Below are positions 55,918 to 64,000 of a stretch of 64,000 bases of DNA, one piece after another. The DNA lies in NCBI RefSeq assembly GCF_000820165.1, contig NZ_CDDD01000049.1, forward strand, positions 82,382 to 146,381, read 5' to 3'. Position 1 is the stretch's first letter, and every line of letters begins with the position of its first letter. Source of the stretch: Aeromonas taiwanensis (GTDB taxonomy: Bacteria; Pseudomonadota; Gammaproteobacteria; Enterobacterales; Aeromonadaceae). The notes beneath the pieces were generated by a model. It searched no databases. It had not been told where the DNA came from and worked only from the letters and a program-made list of their open reading frames with translations. The position numbers were made by a program, and so were the translations under genes.

Positions 55918-56934
55918 ATGAAAAAGACAATTCTGGCTATTGCTATCCCGGCTCTGTTTGCATCCGCAGCCAACGCTGCTGTCGTTTACGACAAAGACGG
56001 CACCACTTTTGATATCTACGGCCGTGTTCAGGCTAACATGTACGCTGACCACAACGATGAAGATGCAGAACTGGTTGGTTCCTCCCGTCTGGGCTGGTCC
56101 GGCAAAGTTGCTCTGAACGACACCTGGTCCGGTATCGCCAAGACCGAGTGGCAAGTCTCTGCCGAAAACTCCGACAACAAGTTCAACTCCCGTCACATCT
56201 GGGTTGGCTTCGACGGCACCCAGTACGGCAAGATCATCTTCGGTCAGACCGACACCGCGTTCTACGACGTGCTGGAGCCGACCGATATCTTCAACGAGTG
56301 GGGTGACGCTGGTAACTTCTACGACGGTCGTCAAGAAGGCCAGGTTATCTACTCCAACAGCTTCGGTGGCTTCAAGGGCAAACTGTCCTACCAGACCAAC
56401 GACGACGAAGCCGTTGTTGTTACCGACGTAGGTGGCAACTCCTTCACTACCGAATTCCCGGGCATCAAGCGTAACTGGGCCTATGCTGCCGCAGTTGGCT
56501 ATGACTTCGACTTCGGTCTGGGCTTCAACGGTGGTTACGCTTACTCCGACCTGGAAGCGACCACCAACAGCAACACCGGTGAGAAATCCGAGTGGGCTCT
56601 GGGCGCACACTACGCCATCAACGGCTTCTACTTCGCCGGTATGTACACCGAAGGCGACCTGAAGAACGACAGCACCGGTTACAAGGGTGAAGGTCGTGGC
56701 TACGAGCTGGCTGCTTCCTACAACGTCGACGCCTGGACCTTCCTGGCTGGCTACAACTTCAAGGAAGGCAAGGACAACACTGCCGGTTCTTCCTACGAAG
56801 ACATGCTGGACGAAACCCTGCTGGGCGTACAGTACAACTTCACTTCCAAGCTGAAGGCGTACACCGAGTACAAGATCCAGGGTATCGACGGTCTGGACGA
56901 CGAGTTCACTGTTGCTCTGCAATACAACTTCTAA
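55918..56934 (+). CDS. Outer-membrane general porin
   Basis: The 338-residue protein has a signal peptide (KKTILAIAIPALFASAANA cut before AVVYD) and the trimeric porin features: DGTTFDIYGRVQANMYAD, GRSRLGW-like GSSRLGWSGKVAL, and a C-terminal Phe (ALQYNF) used by the BAM machinery. The codon choice is strongly biased (AAC, GGT, CTG, TCC), as in very highly expressed genes. It resembles OmpC/OmpU-type porins, so a specific name is not given. The ATG at 55918 starts the signal peptide. Confidence 0.93.
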   Translation: MKKTILAIAIPALFASAANAAVVYDKDGTTFDIYGRVQANMYADHNDEDAELVGSSRLGWSGKVALNDTWSGIAKTEWQVSAENSDNKFNSRHIWVGFDGTQYGKIIFGQTDTAFYDVLEPTDIFNEWGDAGNFYDGRQEGQVIYSNSFGGFKGKLSYQTNDDEAVVVTDVGGNSFTTEFPGIKRNWAYAAAVGYDFDFGLGFNGGYAYSDLEATTNSNTGEKSEWALGAHYAINGFYFAGMYTEGDLKNDSTGYKGEGRGYELAASYNVDAWTFLAGYNFKEGKDNTAGSSYEDMLDETLLGVQYNFTSKLKAYTEYKIQGIDGLDDEFTVALQYNF

Positions 56935-56961
56935 TCCTGTCCTAGCACGGATTTAGTGAGT

Positions 56962-56995
56962 AAACGGCCAAGCTTGCTTGGCCGTTTTGTTTTGT
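56962..56995 (+). terminator. Terminator of the porin gene
   Basis: AAACGGCCAAGC pairs perfectly with GCTTGGCCGTTT over 12 bp with a 2-base apex, followed by TGTTTTGT. Confidence 0.93.
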
Positions 56996-57145
56996 CTGCT
57001 TCCTTGATGTGCCCGAGCCGTCCGGCTTGCCCTCCGGCCCTGCGCCAGGTCACGTTGTCTTCCTTGTCCCCTTGGCTCTCTTCTCGTAAATCGCTAGATT
57101 ATTCAATTCGTTGAAACAGGGCTGGCCAACAGGGAAGGATACCTT

Positions 57146-58087
57146 TTGATCGATTTCACTCACCCCGAGTGGCGCGCGCTGGCGCAGCAGTTGTTGAGCG
57201 GGGCCCCCCAGATTGTTCGCGGTCGCCAGTGGCAGCCCCTTATCGGCATGTTGAAGGACAACCAGCTGCTGCTGACCCTGGGCAACCATCGTTACGAGCT
57301 GACCCCGGCCGGGCGGCGCTACCTGACCCGCGAGCTGATGCTGGCGGATATGGCCTGCGCTCCCCCGGAGCCGGAGGAGTGGCTTCATACCCAGGGCTGG
57401 CAGCTGGGGGAGAGGGTCAACGAACGGGTGCTGGCGGCCCTCTATCGCAAGGGAGAGGCGGGCTTCAGCCCCATCGAGCAGATCGATTTCGAGGACAAGG
57501 GGATACGGCCGTGCAGCGATCTGCCCCTGCGCCTGCGCGCCGCCCGCCCGTTCAGCCTCTTCTTCAGCGGGGGCACCCTGCTCGATGCCACGTCCTGGCT
57601 CCAGACCCTGGGGGAGGTGGCGCTGCCCGCCCGCACCCTGGCGGGGCTTGGCAAGGTCCTCTGGGGGGAGGGGGAGATCCAGCGGGTGATCACGACCGAC
57701 GTCGTCGGTGCCTTTGCCGACGTACACCTGCCCGCCGATGCCCTGCTGGTCTGGTATCCGGCCCAGGATCCCGGCACCTTGCAGCCCCTGATCGCTGCCT
57801 TGCCCCCCCAGACGCTCTGGAGCCACCTCACCGCCCTGGATCCTGCCGGGGTCGACAGGGTGCTGACCCTGGCCCAGCGCCTGGGGCGCCCGGCGAGCTG
57901 GTGGCTGCCACGGGATCTCGTGCCCATCAAGACGGCCTACGGGGTCCCCCTGCACGACTCGCGTCCCTGGGAGCCGAGCCGGATCCCTCGCTCATTGCTG
58001 GCACAGTGCAGCGATCTGGTGGAGTCGGGCCACGGTCTCTCGGCGGAAGTCTGTGCCCTGGCGCCCGATTGGCACGCGGTCGGGTGA
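57146..58087 (+). CDS. Unknown protein with a possible JetD-like (DUF2220) degenerate Toprim domain
   Basis: The 313-residue protein starts with TTG behind AAGGA at seven bases. The N-terminal part (about 1-70, [14 protein letters not shown]) looks like a winged helix. The C-terminal half (about 170-310) reads [20 protein letters not shown], then [19 protein letters not shown] and ASWWLPRDL, a layout like the Toprim domain of Wadjet JetD/DUF2220 proteins (Glu-Asn, then DxDxxG). The catalytic Glu and one Asp appear replaced. No JetA/B/C genes are near. The relation is inferred by eye. Confidence 0.65.
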   Translation: MIDFTHPEWRALAQQLLSGAPQIVRGRQWQPLIGMLKDNQLLLTLGNHRYELTPAGRRYLTRELMLADMACAPPEPEEWLHTQGWQLGERVNERVLAALYRKGEAGFSPIEQIDFEDKGIRPCSDLPLRLRAARPFSLFFSGGTLLDATSWLQTLGEVALPARTLAGLGKVLWGEGEIQRVITTDVVGAFADVHLPADALLVWYPAQDPGTLQPLIAALPPQTLWSHLTALDPAGVDRVLTLAQRLGRPASWWLPRDLVPIKTAYGVPLHDSRPWEPSRIPRSLLAQCSDLVESGHGLSAEVCALAPDWHAVG

Positions 58088-58155
58088 GAGGCTCGCCTGC
58101 TGCCTCGAGAAAGCGGTTTTCCCCTATGGAAGGCAGTGGTATAAAGAGTTGACGG

Positions 58156-58184
58156 AGCGCTCCCTGGATGGGCGCTTTTGTTTG
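58156..58184 (+). terminator. Hairpin with U run upstream of aspC
   Basis: AGCGCTC pairs with GGGCGCT (one G-T pair) around a 7-base loop, followed by TTTTGTTTG. It probably ends the preceding gene; it could also attenuate aspC. Confidence 0.65.
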
Positions 58185-58232
58185 CCAACCTACTTTGCCA
58201 GCCAACGAACTCAACGGAATACAGGGAATACC

Positions 58233-59423
58233 ATGTTTGAAAAGGTTGTTGCCGCCCCAGCGGATCCGATCCTGGGCCTGACCGAAGCCTTCCGTGCCGA
58301 CACTCGCAGCCACAAGATCAATCTGGGGGTCGGGATCTACAAGGATGAGACCGGTGCCACTCCTATCCTTCACTGCGTCAAGAAAGCCGAACAGAAGCTC
58401 TTGACCGACGAGAAGACCAAGAATTACCTCGGTATTGAAGGCAATATCGAGTACGGCCGCATCGTGCAGCAGTTGCTGTTCGGGCAGGACTCCGCCCTCG
58501 TCAACAGCGGCCGCGCCAAGACAGCGCAAGCCCCGGGTGGTACCGGCGCCCTGCGTATCGCCGCCGAGTTCGTGGTGCGCAACAATCTCGCCAAGACCGT
58601 CTGGATCTCCGACCCCACCTGGGCCAACCACGTCAGCGTGTTCCAGTCCGCGGGTCTGACCGTCAAGTGGTACAAGTACTACGATGCGGCGACCAAGGGG
58701 CTCGACTTTGCCGCCATGCAGGCGTCTCTCTCCGAGGCACAGGCCGGCGATCTGGTACTGCTGCACGGCTGCTGCCACAACCCGACCGGTATCGACCCGA
58801 CCGCTGATCAGTGGCGCGCCCTGGCCAAGCAGAGTGCCGCCGCCGGCTGGCTGCCGCTGTTCGACTTCGCCTATCAGGGCTTTGCCCGCGGTATCGAGGA
58901 AGATGCCGAAGGCCTGCGCATCTTCGCCGAGTGCCACGACGAGCTGCTGGTGGCGAGCTCCTTCTCCAAGAACTTCGGTCTCTACAACGAGCGGGTCGGG
59001 GCCTTCACCCTGGTCTGTGCGACCAAGGCGGTGGCCGACGTGGCCTTCACCCAGGTCAAGACCGTCATTCGCGCCAACTACTCCAACCCGCCGTCCCACG
59101 GCGCCGCCGTCGTCACCGCCGTGGTGAGCGATCCTGTCCTCTATGCGGAGTGGGTGGAAGAGGTGGCCGCCATGCGGGTGCGCATTCGCGAGATGCGCGA
59201 ACTGCTGGTGGAAAAGCTGGCCGCCCGTGGCGTGAGTCAGGACTTCGGCTTCATCCGCGAGCAGAACGGCATGTTCTCCTTCTCCGGTCTCAGCAAGGAT
59301 CAGGTGGAGCGCCTCAAGAGCGAGTTCGCCATCTACATCGTCGGCTCCGGCCGGATCAGCGTGGCCGGTATCACCCGCGCCAACATTGACCCGCTGTGCG
59401 ACGCCATCGCCAAGGTGCTGTAA
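58233..59423 (+). CDS. aspC: Aspartate aminotransferase AspC
   Basis: The 396-residue PLP enzyme (E. coli AspC 396) interconverts aspartate/2-oxoglutarate with oxaloacetate/glutamate. The start [16 protein letters not shown] matches AspC closely. The PLP lysine is in [15 protein letters not shown], and [14 protein letters not shown] is the conserved region before it. The aromatic aminotransferase TyrB is a close relative and overlapping activity is possible. The ATG at 58233 is fixed by the E. coli match; 60 open codons precede it. Confidence 0.95.
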   Translation: MFEKVVAAPADPILGLTEAFRADTRSHKINLGVGIYKDETGATPILHCVKKAEQKLLTDEKTKNYLGIEGNIEYGRIVQQLLFGQDSALVNSGRAKTAQAPGGTGALRIAAEFVVRNNLAKTVWISDPTWANHVSVFQSAGLTVKWYKYYDAATKGLDFAAMQASLSEAQAGDLVLLHGCCHNPTGIDPTADQWRALAKQSAAAGWLPLFDFAYQGFARGIEEDAEGLRIFAECHDELLVASSFSKNFGLYNERVGAFTLVCATKAVADVAFTQVKTVIRANYSNPPSHGAAVVTAVVSDPVLYAEWVEEVAAMRVRIREMRELLVEKLAARGVSQDFGFIREQNGMFSFSGLSKDQVERLKSEFAIYIVGSGRISVAGITRANIDPLCDAIAKVL

Positions 59424-59447
59424 GCGAGCCATCGCCATCCGTTCAAT

Positions 59448-59481
59448 AAAAAGCCCGCCGGGGAGACCCGGCGGGCTTTTT
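59448..59481. terminator. Bidirectional terminator between aspC and yjgR
   Basis: GCCCGCCGGG pairs perfectly with CCCGGCGGGC around GAGA, flanked by five A on the left and five T on the right. Confidence 0.95.
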
Positions 59482-59501
59482 CGTTCCTGCGGTGTTCACC
59501 G

Positions 59502-61010
59502 TCAGCGGCGGCGCTTGCCACCCCCCAGCAGGGAGCCGAGCACCCCGCGGACCAGCTGGCGCCCCACCTCGTTGCCCAGGGTGCGGGCCACGCTCTTGGC
59601 GGCGGTCTGCACCACGCCGTCGTGCTGGCCGCCGCGCGGGCCGGTGCGGCCAAAGAGGATACCGTTGAGGGCATCGAGCAGACCGCCCTCGGGCTCGCCA
59701 CGGGATTGGGGGGGATCATCGGCGGCCACGGCCGGCCGCGCGCCGTTGAGGCGCTCGAAGGCGGACTCCCGATCCTCCGGTGTCTCGTAGCGGCCGTGCA
59801 GCAAGGAGTCCTGGATCAGGGCCTGCCGCTCACCGTCGGTCAGCGGTCCGATACGGCTGGCCGGCGGGGCGATGAAGGCGCGCTCCACCACGCCGGGGCG
59901 CCCCTTCTCGTCGAGCAGGGAGATGAGCGCCTCGCCGACGCCGAGCTCGGTGATGACGCCGGCGGCATCGAAGGCCGGGTTGGCCCGCAGGGTGTTGGCG
60001 GCGATGCGCACCGCCTTCTGATCGCTCGGGGTGAAGGCGCGCAGGGCGTGCTGCACCCGGTTGCCGAGCTGTCCCAGCACGCTGTCGGGGATGTCCGCCG
60101 GGCTCTGGGTCACAAAGTAGATACCCACCCCCTTGGAGCGAATGAGTCGCACCACCAGCTCGATCTTCTCCAGCAGCGCCTTGGGGGCGTCGTTGAACAG
60201 GAGGTGCGCCTCGTCGAAGAAGAAGACCAGGATGGGCTTGTCAGGATCCCCCACCTCGGGCAGTTGCTCGAACAGCTCGGAGAGCAGCCAGAGTAGGAAG
60301 CAGGCATAGAGCCGGCTGGACTGGGTCAGCTTGCCCGCAGCCAGCACATTGATATGGCCGTGGCCGGCCTCGTCGGTCTGCAGCAGATCCTGAATGTCCA
60401 GCATGGGCTCGCCGAAGAAGTGATCGCCCCCGGCGCTCTCCAGAGTGAGCAGGTTGCGCAGGATGGCGCCGATGGAGGCGGTCGATACGTTGCCGTAGCG
60501 GGTGGTGAGGGTCTTGGCGTTGTCCCCCGCGAACTGCACCATGGCCCGCAGGTCTTTGAGATCCAGCAGCAACAGCCCTTCGTCGTCTGCCACCTTGAAC
60601 ACCAGCTCCAGCACCCCGCTCTGGGTGTCGTTCAGGCCGAGCAGACGGGAGAGCAGCAGCGGCCCCATGTTGGAGACGGTGGCCCGCACCGGGTGCCCCT
60701 GCAGGGCGAAGAGATCCCAGAACAGGGTGGGGTTGGCAGCAAAGCTCGGGGCTGGGATGCCGAGCTGGGCCAGTCTGGCGTCCAGCTTGGTGGACGGGGT
60801 TCCGGCGGCGCCCAGCCCGCTGAGATCCCCCTTCACATCCGCCAGAAAGACGGGGACCCCGAGGCGGGAGAAGCCCTCTGCCAGCACCTGCAGGGTGACG
60901 GTCTTGCCAGTGCCGGTGGCGCCGGTAATGAGGCCGTGGCGGTTCGCCATGGCGGGCAGCAGAGTGAGGGGGCGGCCATTGGCGTGGGCCAGGGTCAGGG
61001 GTTCGGCCAT
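59502..61010 (-). CDS. yjgR: HerA-like DUF853 ATPase YjgR
   Basis: The 502-residue protein has Walker [13 protein letters not shown] (about residue 30), Walker [12 protein letters not shown] and an arginine-rich, glycine-rich tail (LLGGGKRRR). This is the DUF853/YjgR architecture within the HerA/FtsK superfamily. E. coli YjgR has about 500 residues. Its role is unknown; relatives translocate DNA. It appears to be a single gene between strong terminators. Confidence 0.92.
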   Translation of the reverse strand: MAEPLTLAHANGRPLTLLPAMANRHGLITGATGTGKTVTLQVLAEGFSRLGVPVFLADVKGDLSGLGAAGTPSTKLDARLAQLGIPAPSFAANPTLFWDLFALQGHPVRATVSNMGPLLLSRLLGLNDTQSGVLELVFKVADDEGLLLLDLKDLRAMVQFAGDNAKTLTTRYGNVSTASIGAILRNLLTLESAGGDHFFGEPMLDIQDLLQTDEAGHGHINVLAAGKLTQSSRLYACFLLWLLSELFEQLPEVGDPDKPILVFFFDEAHLLFNDAPKALLEKIELVVRLIRSKGVGIYFVTQSPADIPDSVLGQLGNRVQHALRAFTPSDQKAVRIAANTLRANPAFDAAGVITELGVGEALISLLDEKGRPGVVERAFIAPPASRIGPLTDGERQALIQDSLLHGRYETPEDRESAFERLNGARPAVAADDPPQSRGEPEGGLLDALNGILFGRTGPRGGQHDGVVQTAAKSVARTLGNEVGRQLVRGVLGSLLGGGKRRR

Positions 61011-61118
61011 GGTGGGCTCCTTGTCTTGGCGGGTGGCGGCAAGCCGGGGTTACAAGGAGTGTGGTGGCAGAGCCAAATGATGGCAAGCCGCGCACCCCGG
61101 GGGCGCGGGGGAGCCTGC

Positions 61119-61613
61119 TCAGCGGGCGCGGATCAGCCTGCCGAGTTGCAGTATCAGCAGGGTGAACAGGGCGCCGGCGGCGGCAGTGAGCAGGGCCAGC
61201 AGCAGGCTGCCGAGCAGGAAGGGGGGCAACAGGGTGGCCGCCTCGTGCTCCAGCCAGTGCAGGGACCAGGTGAGGTGGAAGGGCTCCGGGGGCTCGCGCA
61301 GCACCAGACAGCCGGTGCGATAGGCGTAGAGGTACATGAAGGGGAGCGTCAGCGGGTTGTTGAACCAGACCGCCAGCAGGGCCAGCGGCAGATTGAGGCT
61401 GAATGCCAGCGCCAGGGCGACGGCTACCAGGGAGTGCATGGGCATCGGGATCCAGCTGGCGAACAGACCGGCCGCCACGGCACCGCACAGGGCCCGGGTC
61501 CCTCTCTGCCAGAGGGCGGGGGTCAGCAGGCGCTCACCGAACAGGGCAAACCACTTCTGCTGGCGCAGGGTGTCCGGATCCAGCCGGAAGCGGGCGAACC
61601 AGCGGCTCAGCAT
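61119..61613 (-). CDS. DUF2062 membrane protein (downstream copy)
   Basis: The 164-residue protein has three or four membrane helices with the DUF2062 signature WFNNPLTLPFMYLYAYRTG and ASWIPMPMHSL. DUF2062 proteins are small inner-membrane proteins without a known activity. The ATG at 61613 overlaps the stop of the upstream paralogue by seven bases (ATGCTGA), so the two are translationally coupled. An in-frame start nine codons earlier is open but inside the upstream gene. Confidence 0.85.
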   Translation of the reverse strand: MLSRWFARFRLDPDTLRQQKWFALFGERLLTPALWQRGTRALCGAVAAGLFASWIPMPMHSLVAVALALAFSLNLPLALLAVWFNNPLTLPFMYLYAYRTGCLVLREPPEPFHLTWSLHWLEHEAATLLPPFLLGSLLLALLTAAAGALFTLLILQLGRLIRAR

Positions 61614-62125
61614 GCCCGCGCCACCCGGCGTTTTTTCCACTGTCGTACCGTGCTCAGGCGCCAGAAGGTGCGGATCAGGGCATAGCCAATCAGAGAGCTC
61701 AGCAGGGCGAGCACCAGGGAGCCCAGCAAGAGTGGCGGTGCCACCGTTTCGAACACCGACATCAGCCAGGCCCAGGTAAACTCGATGTCGATGGGCTGGG
61801 CGTGCCGACCCAGCAGCTGGCAGCCGGTCAGGTAGGCGCCATAGAACAGGGGCGGCATGGTCAGGGGGTTGGAGAGCCAGACCAGGGCCACCGAGAGGGG
61901 CAGGTTGACCCGAAACAGGATGGCCCCCCCGGCCGCCAGCAGCATCTGGCAGGGCAGGGGGATCCAGGCCATGAAGAGGCCGACCGCGAAGGCCCCTGCG
62001 GCGGATCGCCGGTTGAGATGCCAGAGGTTGGCATCGAGCAGCAGATTGCCGAACAGGCGCAAGTGCTTGTGCTCTTTCAGGCTCTGCTGATCGGGCATCC
62101 AGCGCTGTATGATTCGTTTGGGCAT
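61607..62125 (-). CDS. DUF2062 membrane protein (upstream copy)
   Basis: The 172-residue protein has the same layout as its downstream neighbour: a charged N-terminus, MAWIPLPCQMLLAAGGAI and WLSNPLTMPPLFYGAYLTG. The two genes are tandem paralogues from an old duplication, with clear divergence. It is convergent-side neighbour to yjgR and starts 28 bases from comEC on the other strand, so promoters overlap. Confidence 0.87.
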   Translation of the reverse strand: MPKRIIQRWMPDQQSLKEHKHLRLFGNLLLDANLWHLNRRSAAGAFAVGLFMAWIPLPCQMLLAAGGAILFRVNLPLSVALVWLSNPLTMPPLFYGAYLTGCQLLGRHAQPIDIEFTWAWLMSVFETVAPPLLLGSLVLALLSSLIGYALIRTFWRLSTVRQWKKRRVARAC

Positions 62126-62153
62126 GTTTTAAACCTTGCTAGATACTTGCTCC

Positions 62154-64000
62154 ATGGATCTGCGTCTGTTGTCGTTTGCCCTTGGGGCAAGCTCCTCACT
62201 GCTTTGGCCATGGCTGCCTTCATGGGAATGGGGGGGCCTGATGCTGCTGCTCGCGCTCCCCCTCGCCGCCTGCCGCTGCTGGCGGCTGCTGTTTTTACTG
62301 TCTGGCATTCTCTGGATGCAGGGAAATCTGCACTACCGGCTGGCCTGGCTGGACCAGCTTGGCAAAAAAACGAGTCACATCATAACCGCACAAGTGCAAA
62401 GTGCGGAGCCCTCCGGCGACAAAGATCGCGATCATTTTACGCGCCTGCTGCTGCGGGTCGAGACCCTGGATGCCCTTCCCCTCACGCCGGCCCCCCTGGT
62501 GCGGGTGAACGCCTATCAGGCGCTGCCGCCCCTGCCCGCCGGCAGTCGCGTCACTCTGGTGACCAGCCTCAAGCCTGCCCATGGCCTCGCGAACGAAGCA
62601 GGGATGGACGGGCGACGGCTGCTGCTCGGCAAGGGGATCACGGCCACCGGCAATCTGCGCCGGATCATCGAGGTGACGGCAGCGCCGCCGGGCTGGCGTG
62701 AGCGCTGGCTGACCGCCGCCGACACGGCCTGGCAGGGGTTGGTGCAGGCCCCCCTGCTGGCGGCACTCACCTTCGGGGAGCAGGGGGGCATCACGGATGC
62801 CCAGTGGGATCTCTTTCGCGGCAGTGGCCTGACCCACATCATCGCCATCTCCGGCCAGCATATCGCCCTGGTGGCGGTGCTCGGCTGGTGGCTGGGCCGG
62901 TTGTTCGGGTTGCGGGGGGCCATCCTTGTCTCACTGCTGTTCGCGGCCACCTACAGCTGGCTGGCCGGGTTTGCGGTGGCGACCGAACGGGCCCTCATCA
63001 TGGTGCTGGTATGGAGCCTGCTGCGCTGGCTGAAACGGGACTGGCCGAGTCACCGCATCTGGCTGTGGGCCTTCGTGGTGATCGCGCTCTGGGATCCCTT
63101 CGCCTTCTATTCGGCGGGTTTCTGGCTCTCCTTCCTGGCGGTGGCCCTGCTGTTGCTGGCGAGCCTGCTGCACGAGCGTCCCGGCCTGGTGCGCCTGCAA
63201 CTCTTGCTGCTGCTCGGGTTGTTGCCCCTGCAACTGCTGCTGTTCGAAGGGATGGCCCCCCTGGCGCTCCTGCTCAACCTGTTGGCATTGCCGCTGTTCT
63301 GCCTCGGGATCATCCCCCTCGCCCTCATCGGCGTCCTGCTGGCTCCCCTCTCCACCTCCCTGGCCCACGGCCTGCTCTGGCTCTCCGATCTTGGTCTGGA
63401 ATGGGTGCTCTGGGGGCTGGCGCGGCTGGCGAGTCAGGTACGGCTATGGTGGCCGGTCCCAGGCTGGCTGATGCCCGCCAGCACCCTGCTGATCCTGCTG
63501 TGGGCGGGCCGGCAGCTGCCGGGGGCGGGTGCTGGACGTGGGGCAGGGGCTCTCGGTGCTCGTCACCCGGGGAGAGCGCGGCATCCTCTTCGATACCGGG
63601 GATCGCTACCCCGGTGGCTACAACATGGCGGACGCGGTCATCCAGCCCGTGCTGAACCGGCTCGGAGTGAGGGTGATCGATACCCTCGTCATCAGCCACA
63701 GGGACCGGGATCACGCAGGCAACCGGCAGGCGGTGCTGCAGGGGATAGCCGTGCGCCGCGAGCTCTCCTCCTTCCCGTTCGCGCCGAGTACCCAGGCTTG
63801 TCGCCGTGGCCAGGAGTGGCGCTGGCAGGGGCTCGACCTGCGCGTGCTCTGGCCCGAGCGACCGGGGGCGGGGCGCAACAACGACAGCTGCGTCGTGCAG
63901 ATCAGCGACGGACGGCATCGCCTCCTGCTCAGCGGTGACATCGAGCAGTTGGCGGAACATCGCCTGCTGGCCCTGGAGAGCAGGGAGGGCGGGGGAGAGG
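62154..64000 (+). pseudogene. comEC: ComEC/Rec2 DNA-uptake channel, frameshifted and cut by the window edge
   Basis: The first part (62154 to about 63525) encodes the ComEC/Rec2 competence membrane domain: GLTHIIAISGQHIALVAVLG and several helices. The metallo-beta-lactamase-like domain (VLDVGQGLSVLV, FDTGDRYPGG, SHRDRDHAGN) follows in the +1 frame. Removing one G from the five-G run at 63521-63525 joins the two frames (QLPGR-VLDVGQG). ComEC forms the inner-membrane channel for incoming DNA in natural transformation. The frameshift could be a real mutation or a sequencing error. The 3' end lies beyond the window. Confidence 0.85.

Overview
The window is gamma-proteobacterial chromosomal DNA and most likely comes from an Aeromonas species or a close relative. 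The reasons are high-GC coding DNA, a polar-type flagellar set (flgF-flgL) near flrABC, a Vibrio/Aeromonas-style pstCAB-phoU operon with enlarged permeases, and proteins that read as close relatives of E. coli YcaD, YtfL, AspC and Hda. I see no prophage, transposase, rRNA operon or CRISPR array. Species assignment is inference from gene content, not a search. Left part (1-19.4 kb): the end of flgF, then flgGHIJKL as a tight rod/ring/hook operon; an M-box magnesium riboswitch and its promoter in front of the Mg2+ channel gene mgtE; ppk-ppx on the minus strand behind a Pho box; a GcvR-like double-ACT regulator; a DUF2726/zinc-ribbon membrane protein; the flagellar regulators flrA and flrBC, with a sigma-54 promoter in front of flrB; and a Nif3/YbgI protein. 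Metabolic middle (19.4-29 kb): purMN diverging from upp with a PurR-type box between them, a DUF2066 protein, hda with a GTG start, the glyoxylate shunt aceBA, an AT-richer 1.1 kb stretch with two short unreported-looking ORFs and a 40-bp dyad, tRNA-Pro(GGG), and tadA. Phosphate block (29-35 kb): a Pho box followed by pstC-pstA-pstB-phoU without pstS. pstB is flanked by a degenerate extra copy of the pstA tail and a degenerate extra copy of the phoU head, which looks like the scar of an allele replacement. Right half (35-64 kb): a YtfL/PaeA-type CNNM protein, a lipoprotein, a MetJ-box-controlled homocysteine methyltransferase plus amino-acid permease, a sterol-desaturase-family membrane enzyme, a GlnHPQ-type amino-acid ABC transporter with a second tail copy behind glnQ, rnk, two exported proteins, two tandem PhoA-family phosphatases behind a third Pho box, rbgA, ycaD, an HDAC-family deacetylase, yccT, dinG, a highly expressed porin, an orphan JetD-like protein, aspC, yjgR, two overlapping DUF2062 genes, and comEC/rec2 with a one-base frameshift, cut by the window edge. 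How the genes work together: three Pho boxes tie polyphosphate synthesis and breakdown (ppk-ppx), phosphate uptake and signalling (pstCAB-phoU) and organic-phosphate scavenging (two alkaline phosphatases) into one phosphate-starvation response. The flagellar genes combine structural parts with the FlrA-sigma-54-FlrBC hierarchy. The most unusual pattern is the set of short duplicated gene ends beside ABC-transporter genes (pstA tail, phoU head, glnQ tail).
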